DNA of 64,000 nt from Streptomyces spongiicola (lineage in GTDB: Bacteria > Actinomycetota > Actinomycetes > Streptomycetales > Streptomycetaceae). The translations under genes and the position numbers were made by a program. Within the stretch, counting starts at the first letter, position 1; every line of letters starts with the position of its first letter. The stretch is taken from NCBI RefSeq assembly GCF_003122365.1, contig NZ_CP029254.1, forward strand, positions 4,613,501 to 4,677,500, given 5' to 3'. Shown one piece after another: positions 45,429 to 54,809 of the stretch. The notes beneath the pieces were generated by a model, which did no database searches, was not told the origin of the DNA, and saw only the letters and a program-made list of their open reading frames with translations.

Positions 45429-46430
45429 CTACTGGTCCCAGGATCCCAGGGCCGGCGGCAGCGCCGCGATCTCGGCGACGTCCCGAGGCGTCAGCTCCAG
45501 CCGGGCCGCGGCCGCGTTCTCCACGGCCCACCGCTCCCGTTTGGCGCCCGGCACCGGTACGACATGGCGGCCCTGCCCCAGTACCCAGGCCAGCGCCACC
45601 TGGGCCGGAGTGGTGCCGGGGCCGTGCCGTTCGGCGATCCTCCGCAGCCCCGCGACGAGCGGCTGGTTCGCGGCCATCATCTCCGCCGTGAAGCGCGGGT
45701 GCCGGGCCCGCAGATCGTCCGGCTCGAAGCCCTCCCCGGGCCTCAGCGTGCCGCTGAGGAAGCCGCTGCCCAGCGGCATCGCGGCCATCAGGCCCACGCC
45801 CCGCGCCGCGCACCAGGGCAGCAGCGAGTCGAGGGCCTCCGGCGACCACACCGACAGCTCCGCCTGGACCGCGCTCACCGGGAAGACCTGCTGTATCCGC
45901 TCCAGCTGCCGGATCGTTTCGTCGTGGCGCCCCGCACCGGGCCTGCGCGAGGCGCGCGCCCCCACCGCGCACAGCCCCAGGGCCCGGACCTTCCCGGCCG
46001 ACACGAGTTCCGCCATGGCCCCCCAGGTCTCCTCCACGGGGATCTCCGGGTCCGCGCGGTGGAGCTGGTACAGGTCGATGACGTCGGTCCCGAGCCGGCG
46101 CAGCGACGCGTCACAGGCCCGACGCACGTATCCGGGCCGCCCGTTGGCGACGATGTGCTGGTCGCCGACGAGCAGCCCGACCTTCGTCGAGAGGAAGACG
46201 TCGGCCCGCCGCTCCTTGAGCACCCTGCCCAGCAGCAGCTCGTTGGTGAAGGGGCCGTACATGTCGGCCGTGTCGAGCAGCGTCACCCCGGCGTCGAGTG
46301 CCGCGTGCACGGTGCGCAGCGACCGGTCGCCGCGCTGCTGGGAGCCGGTGTACCCCCAGCTCATCGGCATGCATCCGAGGCCGATCGCGCCCACCCCGAG
46401 CGCCGCCGCACCGATTGTCCTGCGGTCCAC
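45429..46430 (-). CDS. Aldo/keto reductase
   Basis: 333 residues from GTG 46430, with GAGGAGGG about 11 bases upstream; an ATG at 46478 would add 16 residues. The catalytic tetrad is seen as D and Y in LLDTADMYGP, K in LSTKVGLL and H in YQLHRADP. It belongs to the TIM-barrel NADPH oxidoreductases resembling the YajO/Tas group. Substrate unknown. It is divergent from the 2-hydroxyacid dehydrogenase gene with 89 bases between starts. Confidence 0.9.
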   Translation of the reverse strand: MDRRTIGAAALGVGAIGLGCMPMSWGYTGSQQRGDRSLRTVHAALDAGVTLLDTADMYGPFTNELLLGRVLKERRADVFLSTKVGLLVGDQHIVANGRPGYVRRACDASLRRLGTDVIDLYQLHRADPEIPVEETWGAMAELVSAGKVRALGLCAVGARASRRPGAGRHDETIRQLERIQQVFPVSAVQAELSVWSPEALDSLLPWCAARGVGLMAAMPLGSGFLSGTLRPGEGFEPDDLRARHPRFTAEMMAANQPLVAGLRRIAERHGPGTTPAQVALAWVLGQGRHVVPVPGAKRERWAVENAAAARLELTPRDVAEIAALPPALGSWDQ

Positions 46431-46519
46431 CTGCGCGTATCCCTCCTCGTGCCGCCCCCAAACTAACGTCCGGCTCACGCCCCGGCGCGCCCAGCCTCCC
46501 GGCGGTTAGCCTCCTGACC

Positions 46520-47470
46520 ATGACTGCTGACGTGTGGCTGCCGATTCCGGCCGGTGAGATCGAAGGGCTTCCCGCTCTCGCGGAGGCGGGGCTGAACCAC
46601 CGTTTCTGGGACGGCGGACAGGACTTTCCCGCGGACCCCGGTGACTGCGCCTTCTACGCCGTGCCGTACATGAAGGGCACGGAGGTCGCCGTGCGGCCGC
46701 TCGCGGCGATGACGCGTCTGCGGGTCGTGCAGACCCTCTCGGCGGGCATCGACCACGTCGAACCGGGACTCGGCTCGCTGCCGGCCGGAGTGCGGTTGTG
46801 CAACGCCAGGGGCGTCCACGAGGCGAGCACGGCGGAGCTCGCCCTCGCCCTGGTCCTCGCCTCCCTGCGCGGCATCCCGCGCTTCGTGGAGGGCATGCGC
46901 CGGGAGGAGTGGCACGCGGGCTTCTACCCGGCCCTCGCCGACAGGTCCGTGCTGATCGTCGGCTACGGCTCGATCGGCGCGGCCATCGAGGACCGGCTCG
47001 CGCCGTTTGAATGCGCGCGGGTGGCGCGCGTCGCGCGCTCCGCCCGTACTACCGAGCGCGGCGAAGTGCACGCACTCACCGATCTGCCGGCGCTGCTTCC
47101 GGAAGCGGACGTGGTGATCCTCTCCACGCCCCTCACACCGGCGACGCGCCATCTCGCCGGCGCCGGCTTCCTCTCCCGGATGAGGGACGGCGCCCTGCTG
47201 GTGAACGTGGCGAGGGGACCGGTCGTCGACACCGAGGCACTGCTCAAGGAGGTCGAGAACGGCCGGATCACCGCCGCGCTCGACGTCACCGACCCCGAAC
47301 CGCTGCCCGCCGGGCACCCGCTCTGGCACGCCCCCGGCGTCCTCGTCAGCCCGCATGTCGGCGGATCCACGTCGGCGTTCATGCCGCGCGCCAAGCGGCT
47401 GCTGGCCGGTCAGCTGACCCGGTACGCGGCGGGCGAGCCCCTGCGAAACGTGGTCCTCACGACCGGGTAG
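46520..47470 (+). CDS. D-2-hydroxyacid dehydrogenase family protein
   Basis: 316 residues from ATG 46520. The NAD-binding motif is VGYGSIG, and catalytic R, E and H are seen in NVARGPVVDT, DVTDPEPLP and SPHVGGST. It resembles the phosphoglycerate/hydroxypyruvate reductase superfamily but lacks the ACT domain of SerA. TTAGCCT about 7 bases before the ATG suggests a near-leaderless transcript. Substrate unknown. Confidence 0.9.
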   Translation: MTADVWLPIPAGEIEGLPALAEAGLNHRFWDGGQDFPADPGDCAFYAVPYMKGTEVAVRPLAAMTRLRVVQTLSAGIDHVEPGLGSLPAGVRLCNARGVHEASTAELALALVLASLRGIPRFVEGMRREEWHAGFYPALADRSVLIVGYGSIGAAIEDRLAPFECARVARVARSARTTERGEVHALTDLPALLPEADVVILSTPLTPATRHLAGAGFLSRMRDGALLVNVARGPVVDTEALLKEVENGRITAALDVTDPEPLPAGHPLWHAPGVLVSPHVGGSTSAFMPRAKRLLAGQLTRYAAGEPLRNVVLTTG

Positions 47471-47522
47471 GCGCCACACTGGGACATCCGGACACCCTGC
47501 GGAGTCGCCCGGATGCGCACGG

Positions 47523-47540
47523 TGTCGACAAGTGTCGACA
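47523..47540. promoter_or_regulatory. Two TGTCGACA palindromes one helical turn apart
   Basis: TGTCGACA occurs at 47523-47530 and 47533-47540, both perfect palindromes with 10-base spacing, in the gap between the hydroxyacid dehydrogenase and the GGDEF/EAL gene. This arrangement suits a dimeric regulator. The regulator is unknown. Confidence 0.4.
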
Positions 47541-47689
47541 AACTGCCTTGCCGTCACGGAGCGTAGAGGTCCTATGTCCCTGAGTGACGGCTCTGGTGTA
47601 TCGTCCCGACTTGGGGGCTGCGTCGGGTTCGGGAACGGCGCTGCGGAGCGACCAGACTTCGAGGGGGGTCGACGGGCGATGCACGGCCA

Positions 47690-50600
47690 GTGGACGAACC
47701 ATCCGACGCGGCGGGAGCGCCGCCGACCACCCTCGCACGTAGCGGCGCCGGGGCCGGCCGCCGCGGCCAGGCCCGATCCGCCGGACGTGCCCCGCAAGCG
47801 ATTCCGGGGCGGCCCGAACGGGCGGCCCCGCAGTCGGTGCCGGATGAAAACGCTGTCAGGGGCGGTACGGTGATCGCCCCCGCGGCGCTCCTCGCCCGCC
47901 GCCAGGTGCAGGAAGGCGGCGGGACGGGGCTGCTGCCCCAGATCCTGCTGGTGCTCGCGAGCGGCGGCTATGCCATCGGCGCGGCGTTCGGCTGGGGTTC
48001 CCGGCAACTCGCGCTGGTCATGGGCGACTTCGGGCTGAGTTGCGCAGCCGGGCTCGCCGCGGTCTCCTGCTTCCTCTACGCGCGTGCGCGGGGCAGCCGC
48101 TTCCGTCCGGCCTGGATGCTGTTCTCCGTCTCCTCCGCCATGGCCGCCTGCGGAAACGCGGTCTGGGGCTGGTACGAGGTGGTCCTCGGCCGGCCGGTTC
48201 CCAGTCCGTCCCCGGCCGACCTGTTCTTCCTCTGCTTCGCCCCGCCCGCCATCGTCGGGCTGCTCGTCCTCGCCAAGCGGCCCGTCACCCGGGCCGGCTG
48301 GGTGTGCCTGGGGCTGGACGCCTGGCTCATCGGCGGCTCGCTGCTGACGCTCTCCTGGAGCCTCGCTCTCGCGCACACCGCGCACTTCGAGGGCGAGAGC
48401 GTGTCCGAGGCGGCGCTGTCCCTCGCCTATCCGCTGCTCGACATCGTTCTCGTCAGCATGGTGCTGGCCCTGCACTTCCGGCGCTCGCACGCCAGCAGGT
48501 CCGGCATCAACACCGCGATCGCCGCCCTGGCCCTGACCGTGCTGTGCGACGCGCTGTTCACCTCGCCCCTGCTGCGAGAGAGCTACCGCTCGGGCCAGTT
48601 GCTGGACGCGGGCTGGTTCGCGGCCTCGCTCCTGCTCGCCTATGCGCCCTGGGGGGTGCGCCGACCGGAGCCGCCCCCCGCACCGGTCCGCGGTCCGCGT
48701 CCGGCGGTCCGGCCCATCACGGGCTCGCTCGCCGCTCTCACCCCCTATCTGGCCGCCGCCGTCTGCACACTCGGCATCCTGTACAACGTCATCGAGGGCC
48801 GCCGGGTGGACCGGGTGGTGGTCTTCACCGGATGCACGGTCGTCCTCGCCCTGGTCGTACGGCAGGGCATCATGCTGCTTGACAACATCGCCCTCACCCA
48901 TGAACTCGCCCAGAAGGAGAACCACTTCCGCTCCCTGGTGCAGGGCTCCAGCGACGTGATCATGATCGCCGCCCCGACCGGTGTACTCCGCTACGTCAGC
49001 CCGGCCGCCGCCGGTGTCTACGGCCGCGACGCGGACGAGCTCATCGGCTCGGAGCTGTCGTCGCTCATCCATCCCGAGGACCTGGGGCGCGTCGTCCACG
49101 AGGTGCGCAGATTCCTCGCGGCCCCGCCCGCCGACGAGCCCACGACCCGGATCGAGTGCCGCTTCAGGTCGGGTACCGGCCAGTGGCTGAACGTCGAGTC
49201 CACGGTCAAGCGCCACCAGGGCGGCCTGATCTTCAACAGCAGGGACGTCACCGAACGGGTGCGCCTCCAGGCCCAGTTGCAGCACAACGCCGAGCACGAC
49301 CCGCTCACCGACCTGCCCAACCGGGCCCTGTTCACCGAGCGGGTGCGGCAGGCCCTCTCCGGCCGGCGGGCCGGGGACGCCGGCGCGGCCGTGCTCTTCA
49401 TCGACCTGGACGGTTTCAAGGGGGTCAACGACCGCCACGGGCACCAGGCGGGAGACGAACTCCTGGTCCAGGCCGCCCGCCGGCTCCAGGAGTCCGTGCG
49501 GGCGGGCGACACCGCCGCCCGGCTCGGCGGTGACGAGTTCGCCGCCCTCATCCTCGGCGACGGTTCACGCGACCAGGCCGCTCGGGAGCGCCAGGTGCAG
49601 GAGATCGCCGACCGGCTGAGGCTCATGCTCTCGCAGCCGTACCGGGTGGAGGGCCGTGAGCTGCGGGTCGCCGCGTCCATCGGGGTCGCCTTCGCCGAGT
49701 CCGGCATCACCGCCGGTGATCTGCTGCGCAACGCCGACCTGGCCATGTACCGGGCCAAGGCCGGCGGCAAGGACCGGGTCGAGCTGTACGCACCCCAGAT
49801 GCAGACCGGGGCCGGCGCGGTCATGGACCGGTCCGCCAGATCCCGGCCCGTGCTCCAGGACGGCGAGTTCACCCTGCTCCACCAGCCCGTTGTCGGCCTC
49901 TCCGACGGCCGGATCGAGGCCGTGGCGGCGCAGGCGCGCTGGAGATCCTCCCAGGGCATCCTGTTCACCCCCGACGAACTGCGCCGGGTCGCCGAGGACG
50001 GCGACCCGACCGCCCGGTTCGGCCGCCGGCTCCTGGAGGAGGCCGTCGAGCAGGCGGCGGAGCGCGGCCGTCTCGGGCACGGCGTCCCCGTCTCGGTGCG
50101 GATCCCCGCCCGCAGGCTGCTCGACCGGTCCACGCCGCTCGGCTCCATCGAGAGCCTGCTCACCCGCCACGGACTGCCGTCGGGATCGCTGGTGATCGAG
50201 CTGGCCGACAGCGACCCGCGGATCTCCTTCGACGAACTGGAGCACCGTCTCGTGGCGCTGCGCAGACTCGGTGTGCGGATCGCCCTGGACGGCTTCGGCA
50301 GCGGCTACGCGGCGATCATCGCCCTCCGCCGGCTGCCGATCGACGTGCTCAAGCTCGACCGCGGGCTGGTCGAGGGCGTGGTGGAGTCGGCCAGGCTGCA
50401 CAAGATCACCGCAGGACTGCTGCGGATCGCCCGGGACCTCGGCATGAAGTCCGTGGCGGACGGCGTGGACGTTCCCGAGCAGCTGCTGGCCCTTCGCGCC
50501 ATGGGTTGCACCCACGGGCAGGGCATGGCGTTCTCCGGGCCCCTCGACGAGCACCGGCTGCGCCGTGTGCTGGCCCGTGGCGAGTTCCCGGTGCCCGGCG

Positions 50601-50722
50601 GGTCCGCCCTGCCGGTCCTGTCCGGCCGGGCACTGCCCGCCCGGCGCTCCCCGGCGGCGCCCGAGATCGTCGGCGGACCCCCGATCTGCTCAAATAATGA
50701 GACGCCTGTCCCACCCACTTGA
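47690..50722 (+). CDS. Membrane PAS-GGDEF-EAL protein with degenerate EAL, probable diguanylate cyclase
   Basis: 1010 residues from GTG 47690; an alternative GTG at 47870 has a better Shine-Dalgarno (AGGGGCGG) and gives 950. N-terminal membrane helices to about 420, a PAS domain (ENHFRSLVQGSSDVIMIAA), GGDEF with DPLTDLPNR and intact GGDEF at 613-617, then an EAL-like domain. Its catalytic positions are changed: AQA instead of EAL in EAVAAQARW, LDGFGSGY instead of DDFGTGY, and VADGVD instead of VAEGVE. It should make c-di-GMP and not degrade it. It lies beside ilvB as SCO5511 does in S. coelicolor (from memory). Confidence 0.88.
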   Translation: MDEPSDAAGAPPTTLARSGAGAGRRGQARSAGRAPQAIPGRPERAAPQSVPDENAVRGGTVIAPAALLARRQVQEGGGTGLLPQILLVLASGGYAIGAAFGWGSRQLALVMGDFGLSCAAGLAAVSCFLYARARGSRFRPAWMLFSVSSAMAACGNAVWGWYEVVLGRPVPSPSPADLFFLCFAPPAIVGLLVLAKRPVTRAGWVCLGLDAWLIGGSLLTLSWSLALAHTAHFEGESVSEAALSLAYPLLDIVLVSMVLALHFRRSHASRSGINTAIAALALTVLCDALFTSPLLRESYRSGQLLDAGWFAASLLLAYAPWGVRRPEPPPAPVRGPRPAVRPITGSLAALTPYLAAAVCTLGILYNVIEGRRVDRVVVFTGCTVVLALVVRQGIMLLDNIALTHELAQKENHFRSLVQGSSDVIMIAAPTGVLRYVSPAAAGVYGRDADELIGSELSSLIHPEDLGRVVHEVRRFLAAPPADEPTTRIECRFRSGTGQWLNVESTVKRHQGGLIFNSRDVTERVRLQAQLQHNAEHDPLTDLPNRALFTERVRQALSGRRAGDAGAAVLFIDLDGFKGVNDRHGHQAGDELLVQAARRLQESVRAGDTAARLGGDEFAALILGDGSRDQAARERQVQEIADRLRLMLSQPYRVEGRELRVAASIGVAFAESGITAGDLLRNADLAMYRAKAGGKDRVELYAPQMQTGAGAVMDRSARSRPVLQDGEFTLLHQPVVGLSDGRIEAVAAQARWRSSQGILFTPDELRRVAEDGDPTARFGRRLLEEAVEQAAERGRLGHGVPVSVRIPARRLLDRSTPLGSIESLLTRHGLPSGSLVIELADSDPRISFDELEHRLVALRRLGVRIALDGFGSGYAAIIALRRLPIDVLKLDRGLVEGVVESARLHKITAGLLRIARDLGMKSVADGVDVPEQLLALRAMGCTHGQGMAFSGPLDEHRLRRVLARGEFPVPGGSALPVLSGRALPARRSPAAPEIVGGPPICSNNETPVPPT

Positions 50723-50797
50723 CAGCCGCGGTGTGCCGGGGAGAGGGTCAGTGCCATGCGCACCCGAATTCTCGTACTTGGACAGCGCGTCGGCTGA
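50719..50797 (+). promoter_or_regulatory. ilvB promoter and leader peptide region
   Basis: TTGACA at 50719-50724 is a perfect -35; GAGGGT at 50743-50748 after 18 bases is the best -10, a poor match. Transcription would then begin at or just before the ATG of the leader peptide (50756). Confidence 0.45.
50756..50797 (+). CDS. ilvB leader peptide, 13 residues, attenuator type
   Basis: MRTRILVLGQRVG with the four consecutive codons ATT CTC GTA CTT for Ile-Leu-Val-Leu. A leader peptide of this form upstream of ilvB is a known Streptomyces attenuation signal. GGAGAGG lies about 9 bases before the ATG. Ribosome stalling at the ILVL codons when charged branched-chain tRNA is scarce should prevent the downstream terminator at 50840-50873 from forming. 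Too short to appear in ordinary gene tables. Confidence 0.9.
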   Translation: MRTRILVLGQRVG

Positions 50798-50839
50798 AGC
50801 ACGGCCCCGCACGGGCCCTGCAGACCGCACCGGCGCGCT

Positions 50840-50873
50840 CCCCTCGCTTGCCTCCCGGCACGAGGGGTTTTTT
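50840..50873 (+). terminator. ilvB attenuator terminator
   Basis: CCCCTCG (50840-50846) pairs with CGAGGGG (50861-50867), followed by six T residues (50868-50873). It lies 43 bases after the leader-peptide stop and about 100 before ilvB, as an attenuator should. Confidence 0.88.
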
Positions 50874-50970
50874 GTTGCACTGGTACTACCAAAACCCCGC
50901 AAAATCCTCCGCCGCACCACCCTCAGCTACGAGAACCGCTACAACCCTCAGCTTCGAGAAGAGAATGCCG

Positions 50971-52851
50971 ATGACCGAGCAGGCCACCGGGGCCCACCAT
51001 CCGCAGCCGCGGGCCCGCACCGGCGGGCACACCCCCGCCACCGTTGAGCACGTCACGGGCGCGCAGTCCCTCATCCGCTCTCTCGAGGAGGTCGGGGCCG
51101 AGACGGTGTTCGGCATCCCCGGCGGCGCCATCCTCCCGGCGTACGACCCGCTGATGGACTCGTCCCGGGTGCGCCACATCCTGGTCCGGCACGAGCAGGG
51201 CGCGGGTCACGCGGCGACGGGATACGCGCAGGCCACCGGGAAGGTCGGGGTCTGCATGGCCACCTCCGGCCCGGGGGCCACGAACCTGGTCACACCGATC
51301 GCCGACGCGCACATGGACTCCGTCCCGCTGGTCGCGATCACCGGCCAGGTGGCGAGCAAGGCCATCGGCACGGACGCCTTCCAGGAGGCGGACATCGTCG
51401 GCATCACCATGCCGATCACCAAGCACAACTTCCTGGTCACCAGGGCCGAGGACATCCCGCGGACCATCGCCGAGGCCTTCCACATCGCCTCCACCGGCCG
51501 CCCCGGCCCGGTCCTGGTCGACATCGCCAAGGACGCCCTCCAGGCGCGGACCACGTTCAGCTGGCCGCCCCAGGCCGAACTGCCGGGCTACCGGCCGGTC
51601 ACCAAGCCGCACGCCAAGCAGATCCGCGAGGCCGCCAAGCTGATCACCCAGGCGAGGCGTCCCGTCCTGTACGTCGGCGGAGGCGTCCTCAAAGCCCGCG
51701 CCACCACCGAGCTGAAGGTCCTCGCGGAACTCACCAACGCGCCCGTCACCACCACCCTGATGGCGCTGGGAGCCTTCCCCGACAGCCACCCGCTGCACGT
51801 GGGAATGCCGGGCATGCACGGTTCGGTCACCGCCGTCACCGCGCTGCAGAAGGCCGATCTGATCGTCGCCCTCGGCGCCCGCTTCGACGACCGCGTCACC
51901 GGAAAGCTGGACAGCTTCGCGCCCTTCGCCAAGGTCGTCCACGCCGACATCGACCCGGCCGAGATCGGCAAGAACCGGGCCGCCGACGTCCCGATCGTCG
52001 GCGACGCCCGCGAGGTCATCGCCGACCTCGTCCAGGCCGTCCAGGCCGAGTACAGCGAGGGCAACACGGGCGACTACACCGCCTGGTGGCAGGACCTCGA
52101 CCGCTGGCGCGAGACCTACCCGCTCGGATACGACCTGCCGGCGGACGGCAGCCTCTCGCCGCAGCAGGTCATCCAGCGGATCGGCGAACTCACTCCCGAG
52201 AACACGATCTTCGCGGCCGGCGTCGGCCAGCACCAGATGTGGGCCGCGCACTTCATCGGCTACGAGAAGCCGGCCACCTGGCTGAACTCCGGCGGCGCCG
52301 GGACCATGGGCTACGCCGTCCCGGCAGCCATGGGCGCCAAGGCCGGGATGCCGGACCGCGCCGTGTGGGCGATCGACGGCGACGGCTGCTTCCAGATGAC
52401 CAACCAGGAGCTGGTCACCTGCGCCCTGAACGGCATCCCGATCAAGGTCGCGATCATCAACAACGGCGCGCTGGGCATGGTCCGCCAGTGGCAGACCCTG
52501 TTCTACAACGAGCGCTACTCCAGCACCGTCCTGCACTCCGACGAGACCGGTCACCACACGATCGGCTCCCAGGTCGGCGCCAGCCGGACCCCCCGCAAGG
52601 GCACCCGCATCCCGGACTTCGTGAAGCTGTCCGAGGCCATGGGCTGCGTCGCCCTGCGCTGCGAGGACCCGGCCGAGCTGGACAAGGTCATCGCCGAGGC
52701 CAACGCGATCGACGACCGGCCCGTCGTGATCGACTTCATCGTCCACGAGGACGCCATGGTGTGGCCGATGGTCGCCGCCGGCACCTCCAACGACGAGGTC
52801 ATGGCCGCGCGCGGGGTCCGCCCCGACTTCGGCGACAACGAAGACGACTGA
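50971..52851 (+). CDS. ilvB: Acetolactate synthase large subunit
   Basis: First committed step of branched-chain amino acid synthesis: two pyruvates to acetolactate (or pyruvate plus 2-ketobutyrate), using thiamine diphosphate, FAD and Mg2+. 626 residues from ATG 50971; ATG 50965 is nearly equal, and a longer open frame through the attenuator is not credible. HVTGAQSLIRSLEEVG, HEQGAGHAATGYA with the catalytic glutamate, and the Mg/ThDP motif GDGCFQMTNQEL are all present. 23 bases before ilvN. Regulated by attenuation upstream. Confidence 0.96.
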   Translation: MTEQATGAHHPQPRARTGGHTPATVEHVTGAQSLIRSLEEVGAETVFGIPGGAILPAYDPLMDSSRVRHILVRHEQGAGHAATGYAQATGKVGVCMATSGPGATNLVTPIADAHMDSVPLVAITGQVASKAIGTDAFQEADIVGITMPITKHNFLVTRAEDIPRTIAEAFHIASTGRPGPVLVDIAKDALQARTTFSWPPQAELPGYRPVTKPHAKQIREAAKLITQARRPVLYVGGGVLKARATTELKVLAELTNAPVTTTLMALGAFPDSHPLHVGMPGMHGSVTAVTALQKADLIVALGARFDDRVTGKLDSFAPFAKVVHADIDPAEIGKNRAADVPIVGDAREVIADLVQAVQAEYSEGNTGDYTAWWQDLDRWRETYPLGYDLPADGSLSPQQVIQRIGELTPENTIFAAGVGQHQMWAAHFIGYEKPATWLNSGGAGTMGYAVPAAMGAKAGMPDRAVWAIDGDGCFQMTNQELVTCALNGIPIKVAIINNGALGMVRQWQTLFYNERYSSTVLHSDETGHHTIGSQVGASRTPRKGTRIPDFVKLSEAMGCVALRCEDPAELDKVIAEANAIDDRPVVIDFIVHEDAMVWPMVAAGTSNDEVMAARGVRPDFGDNEDD

Positions 52852-52874
52852 GCGAAGAGAGAGACACGACGACC

Positions 52875-53399
52875 ATGTCCAAGCACACGCTCTCCGTCCT
52901 GGTGGAGAACACCCCCGGCATCCTCGCCAGGATCGCCGCCCTCTTCTCCCGCCGCGGTTTCAACATCGACTCGCTCGCCGTCGGAGTCACCGAGCACCCC
53001 GACATCTCCCGGATCACCATCGTGGTCAGCGTCGCGGACCTGCCGCTTGAGCAGGTGACCAAGCAGCTGAACAAGCTGGTCAACGTGCTGAAGATCGTCG
53101 AGCTGGAGCCCGGCGCCGCGATCCAGCGCGAACTCGTGCTGGTGAAGGTCCGCGCCGACAACGAGACCCGCTCCCAGGTCGTGGAGATCGTGCAGCTGTT
53201 CCGCGCCAAGACCGTGGACGTCTCGCCCGAGGCCGTCACGATCGAGGCCACCGGTTCGAGTGACAAACTCGAGGCCATGCTGAAGATGCTGGAGCAGTTC
53301 GGCATCAAGGAACTCGTCCAGTCCGGCACGATCGCCATAGGGCGAGGCGCCCGGTCCATCACGGACCGCAGCCTGCGCGCCCTGGACCGCAGCGCCTGA
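52875..53399 (+). CDS. ilvN: Acetolactate synthase regulatory subunit
   Basis: 174-residue ACT-domain subunit that binds valine and gives feedback inhibition. MSKHTLSVLVENTPGILARIA and RRGFNIDSLAVGVTEH form the first ACT domain; the C-terminal domain has TIEATGSSDKLEAML. AAGAGAGAG precedes the ATG. It follows ilvB closely; a GC-rich hairpin immediately after its stop may reduce read-through to ilvC. Confidence 0.96.
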   Translation: MSKHTLSVLVENTPGILARIAALFSRRGFNIDSLAVGVTEHPDISRITIVVSVADLPLEQVTKQLNKLVNVLKIVELEPGAAIQRELVLVKVRADNETRSQVVEIVQLFRAKTVDVSPEAVTIEATGSSDKLEAMLKMLEQFGIKELVQSGTIAIGRGARSITDRSLRALDRSA

Positions 53400-53400
53400 G

Positions 53401-53431
53401 CCGGGCGGCGCGGCCCGGCCGCGCCGCCCGG
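53401..53431 (+). terminator. Perfect hairpin between ilvN and ilvC
   Basis: CCGGGCGGCGCGG pairs with CCGCGCCGCCCGG (13 bp) around loop CCCGG, starting 2 bases after the ilvN stop. No U-run. Either partial termination or mRNA end protection within the operon. Confidence 0.65.
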
Positions 53432-53510
53432 ATGGCGAGACCCCCGGACCCCCTCACCCCTCCCCGCCGTACGGTGGGACGCAACACCGGAACACCCAAG
53501 GAGAAACCCA

Positions 53511-54512
53511 GTGGCCGAGCTGTTCTACGACGACGACGCCGACCTGTCCATCATCCAGGGCCGCAAGGTCGCGGTCATCGGCTACGGCAGCCAGGGCCAC
53601 GCCCACGCGCTGTCGCTCCGCGACTCCGGTGTGGACGTCCGCGTCGGTCTGCACGAGGGCTCCAGGTCCAGGGCCAAGGCCGAGGAGCAGGGGCTGCGCG
53701 TGGTGACGCCGTCGGAGGCCGCCGCCGAGGCCGACGTCATCATGATCCTGGTGCCGGACCCGATCCAGGCCCAGGTCTACGAGGAGTCCGTCAAGGACCA
53801 CCTCAAGGACGGCGACGCGCTCTTCTTCGGCCACGGCCTCAACATCCGGTACGGCTTCATCAAGCCCCCCGCCGGGGTGGACGTCGCGCTCGTCGCCCCC
53901 AAGGGCCCCGGCCACCTGGTGCGCCGCCAGTACGAGGAGGGCCGCGGCGTCCCGTGCATCGCCGGTGTCGAGCAGGACGCGACCGGCAACGCCTTCGCCC
54001 TGGCGCTCTCGTACGCCAAGGGCATCGGCGGCACCCGCGCCGGCGTCATCAGGACCACCTTCACCGAGGAGACCGAGACCGACCTGTTCGGTGAGCAGGC
54101 CGTGCTCTGCGGCGGCACCGCCGCACTGGTCAAGGCGGGCTTCGAGACCCTGGTCGAGGCGGGCTACCAGCCGGAGATCGCCTACTTCGAGTGCCTCCAC
54201 GAGCTGAAGCTGATCGTGGACCTCATGTACGAGGGCGGCCTGGAGAAGATGCGCTGGTCCGTCTCCGAGACCGCCGAGTGGGGCGACTACGTGACCGGCC
54301 CCCGCATCATCACGGACCAGACCAAGGCCGAGATGAAGAAGGTGCTCGGCGAGATCCAGGACGGCACCTTCGCCAAGAACTGGATGGACGAGTACCACGG
54401 CGGTCTGAAGAAGTACAACGAGTACAAGACCCAGGACGAGAACCACCTGCTGGAGACCACCGGCAAGGAGCTCCGCAAGCTCATGAGCTGGGTGGACCCC
54501 GAGGAGGCGTGA
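53511..54512 (+). CDS. ilvC: Ketol-acid reductoisomerase, class I
   Basis: 333 residues from GTG 53511 with AAGGAGAAA 8 bases upstream. The NADPH-binding loop is IGYGSQGHAHA, and GPGHLVRRQYEEGRGVP follows; the Mg2+-binding acidic residues lie in TEETETDLFGEQAVLCGG and FECLHELKLIVDLMYEGG. Converts acetolactate or acetohydroxybutyrate to dihydroxy acids. Class I length. A terminator follows. Confidence 0.97.
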   Translation: MAELFYDDDADLSIIQGRKVAVIGYGSQGHAHALSLRDSGVDVRVGLHEGSRSRAKAEEQGLRVVTPSEAAAEADVIMILVPDPIQAQVYEESVKDHLKDGDALFFGHGLNIRYGFIKPPAGVDVALVAPKGPGHLVRRQYEEGRGVPCIAGVEQDATGNAFALALSYAKGIGGTRAGVIRTTFTEETETDLFGEQAVLCGGTAALVKAGFETLVEAGYQPEIAYFECLHELKLIVDLMYEGGLEKMRWSVSETAEWGDYVTGPRIITDQTKAEMKKVLGEIQDGTFAKNWMDEYHGGLKKYNEYKTQDENHLLETTGKELRKLMSWVDPEEA

Positions 54513-54517
54513 GCCCC

Positions 54518-54554
54518 CGGTACGGCGGGTCCCCCGAGGGGGCCCGCCGTACCC
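54518..54554 (+). terminator. Terminator after ilvC
   Basis: GGTACGGCGGG (54519-54529) pairs with CCCGCCGTACC (54543-54553), with a further C-run/G-run pairing inside. It begins 7 bases after the ilvC stop. Confidence 0.8.
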
Positions 54555-54809
54555 CGTGCCGGGACCCCGCGACGGCCGCGGGCGCCCAGCGACCTCGCGC
54601 CGCGTCCCGGGACCGCCGTCGGACAGCAAGTCCGACCCGGACGGGTGATCCTTCCGTCAAGGCGGAAAAGACCTCCGCCACCCCACTAGAGTGGTCAGCA
54701 CATACGCGTCAGGTCAGGCCCACAGCGTCGTGCGTCTTCCACGCGGCTAGCCCCTTCACCGCCAGCGGCCGTCGGGACGGCCGTCCGCATTGGACCAGTG
54801 AGGACTCAC

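Noticed and set aside
47532..47873. 113-codon frame with an ATG after AGGGGGG upstream of the GGDEF/EAL gene
   Set aside because: Out of frame with the gene, arginine/proline-rich, no similarity; possibly an upstream ORF but not supportable.
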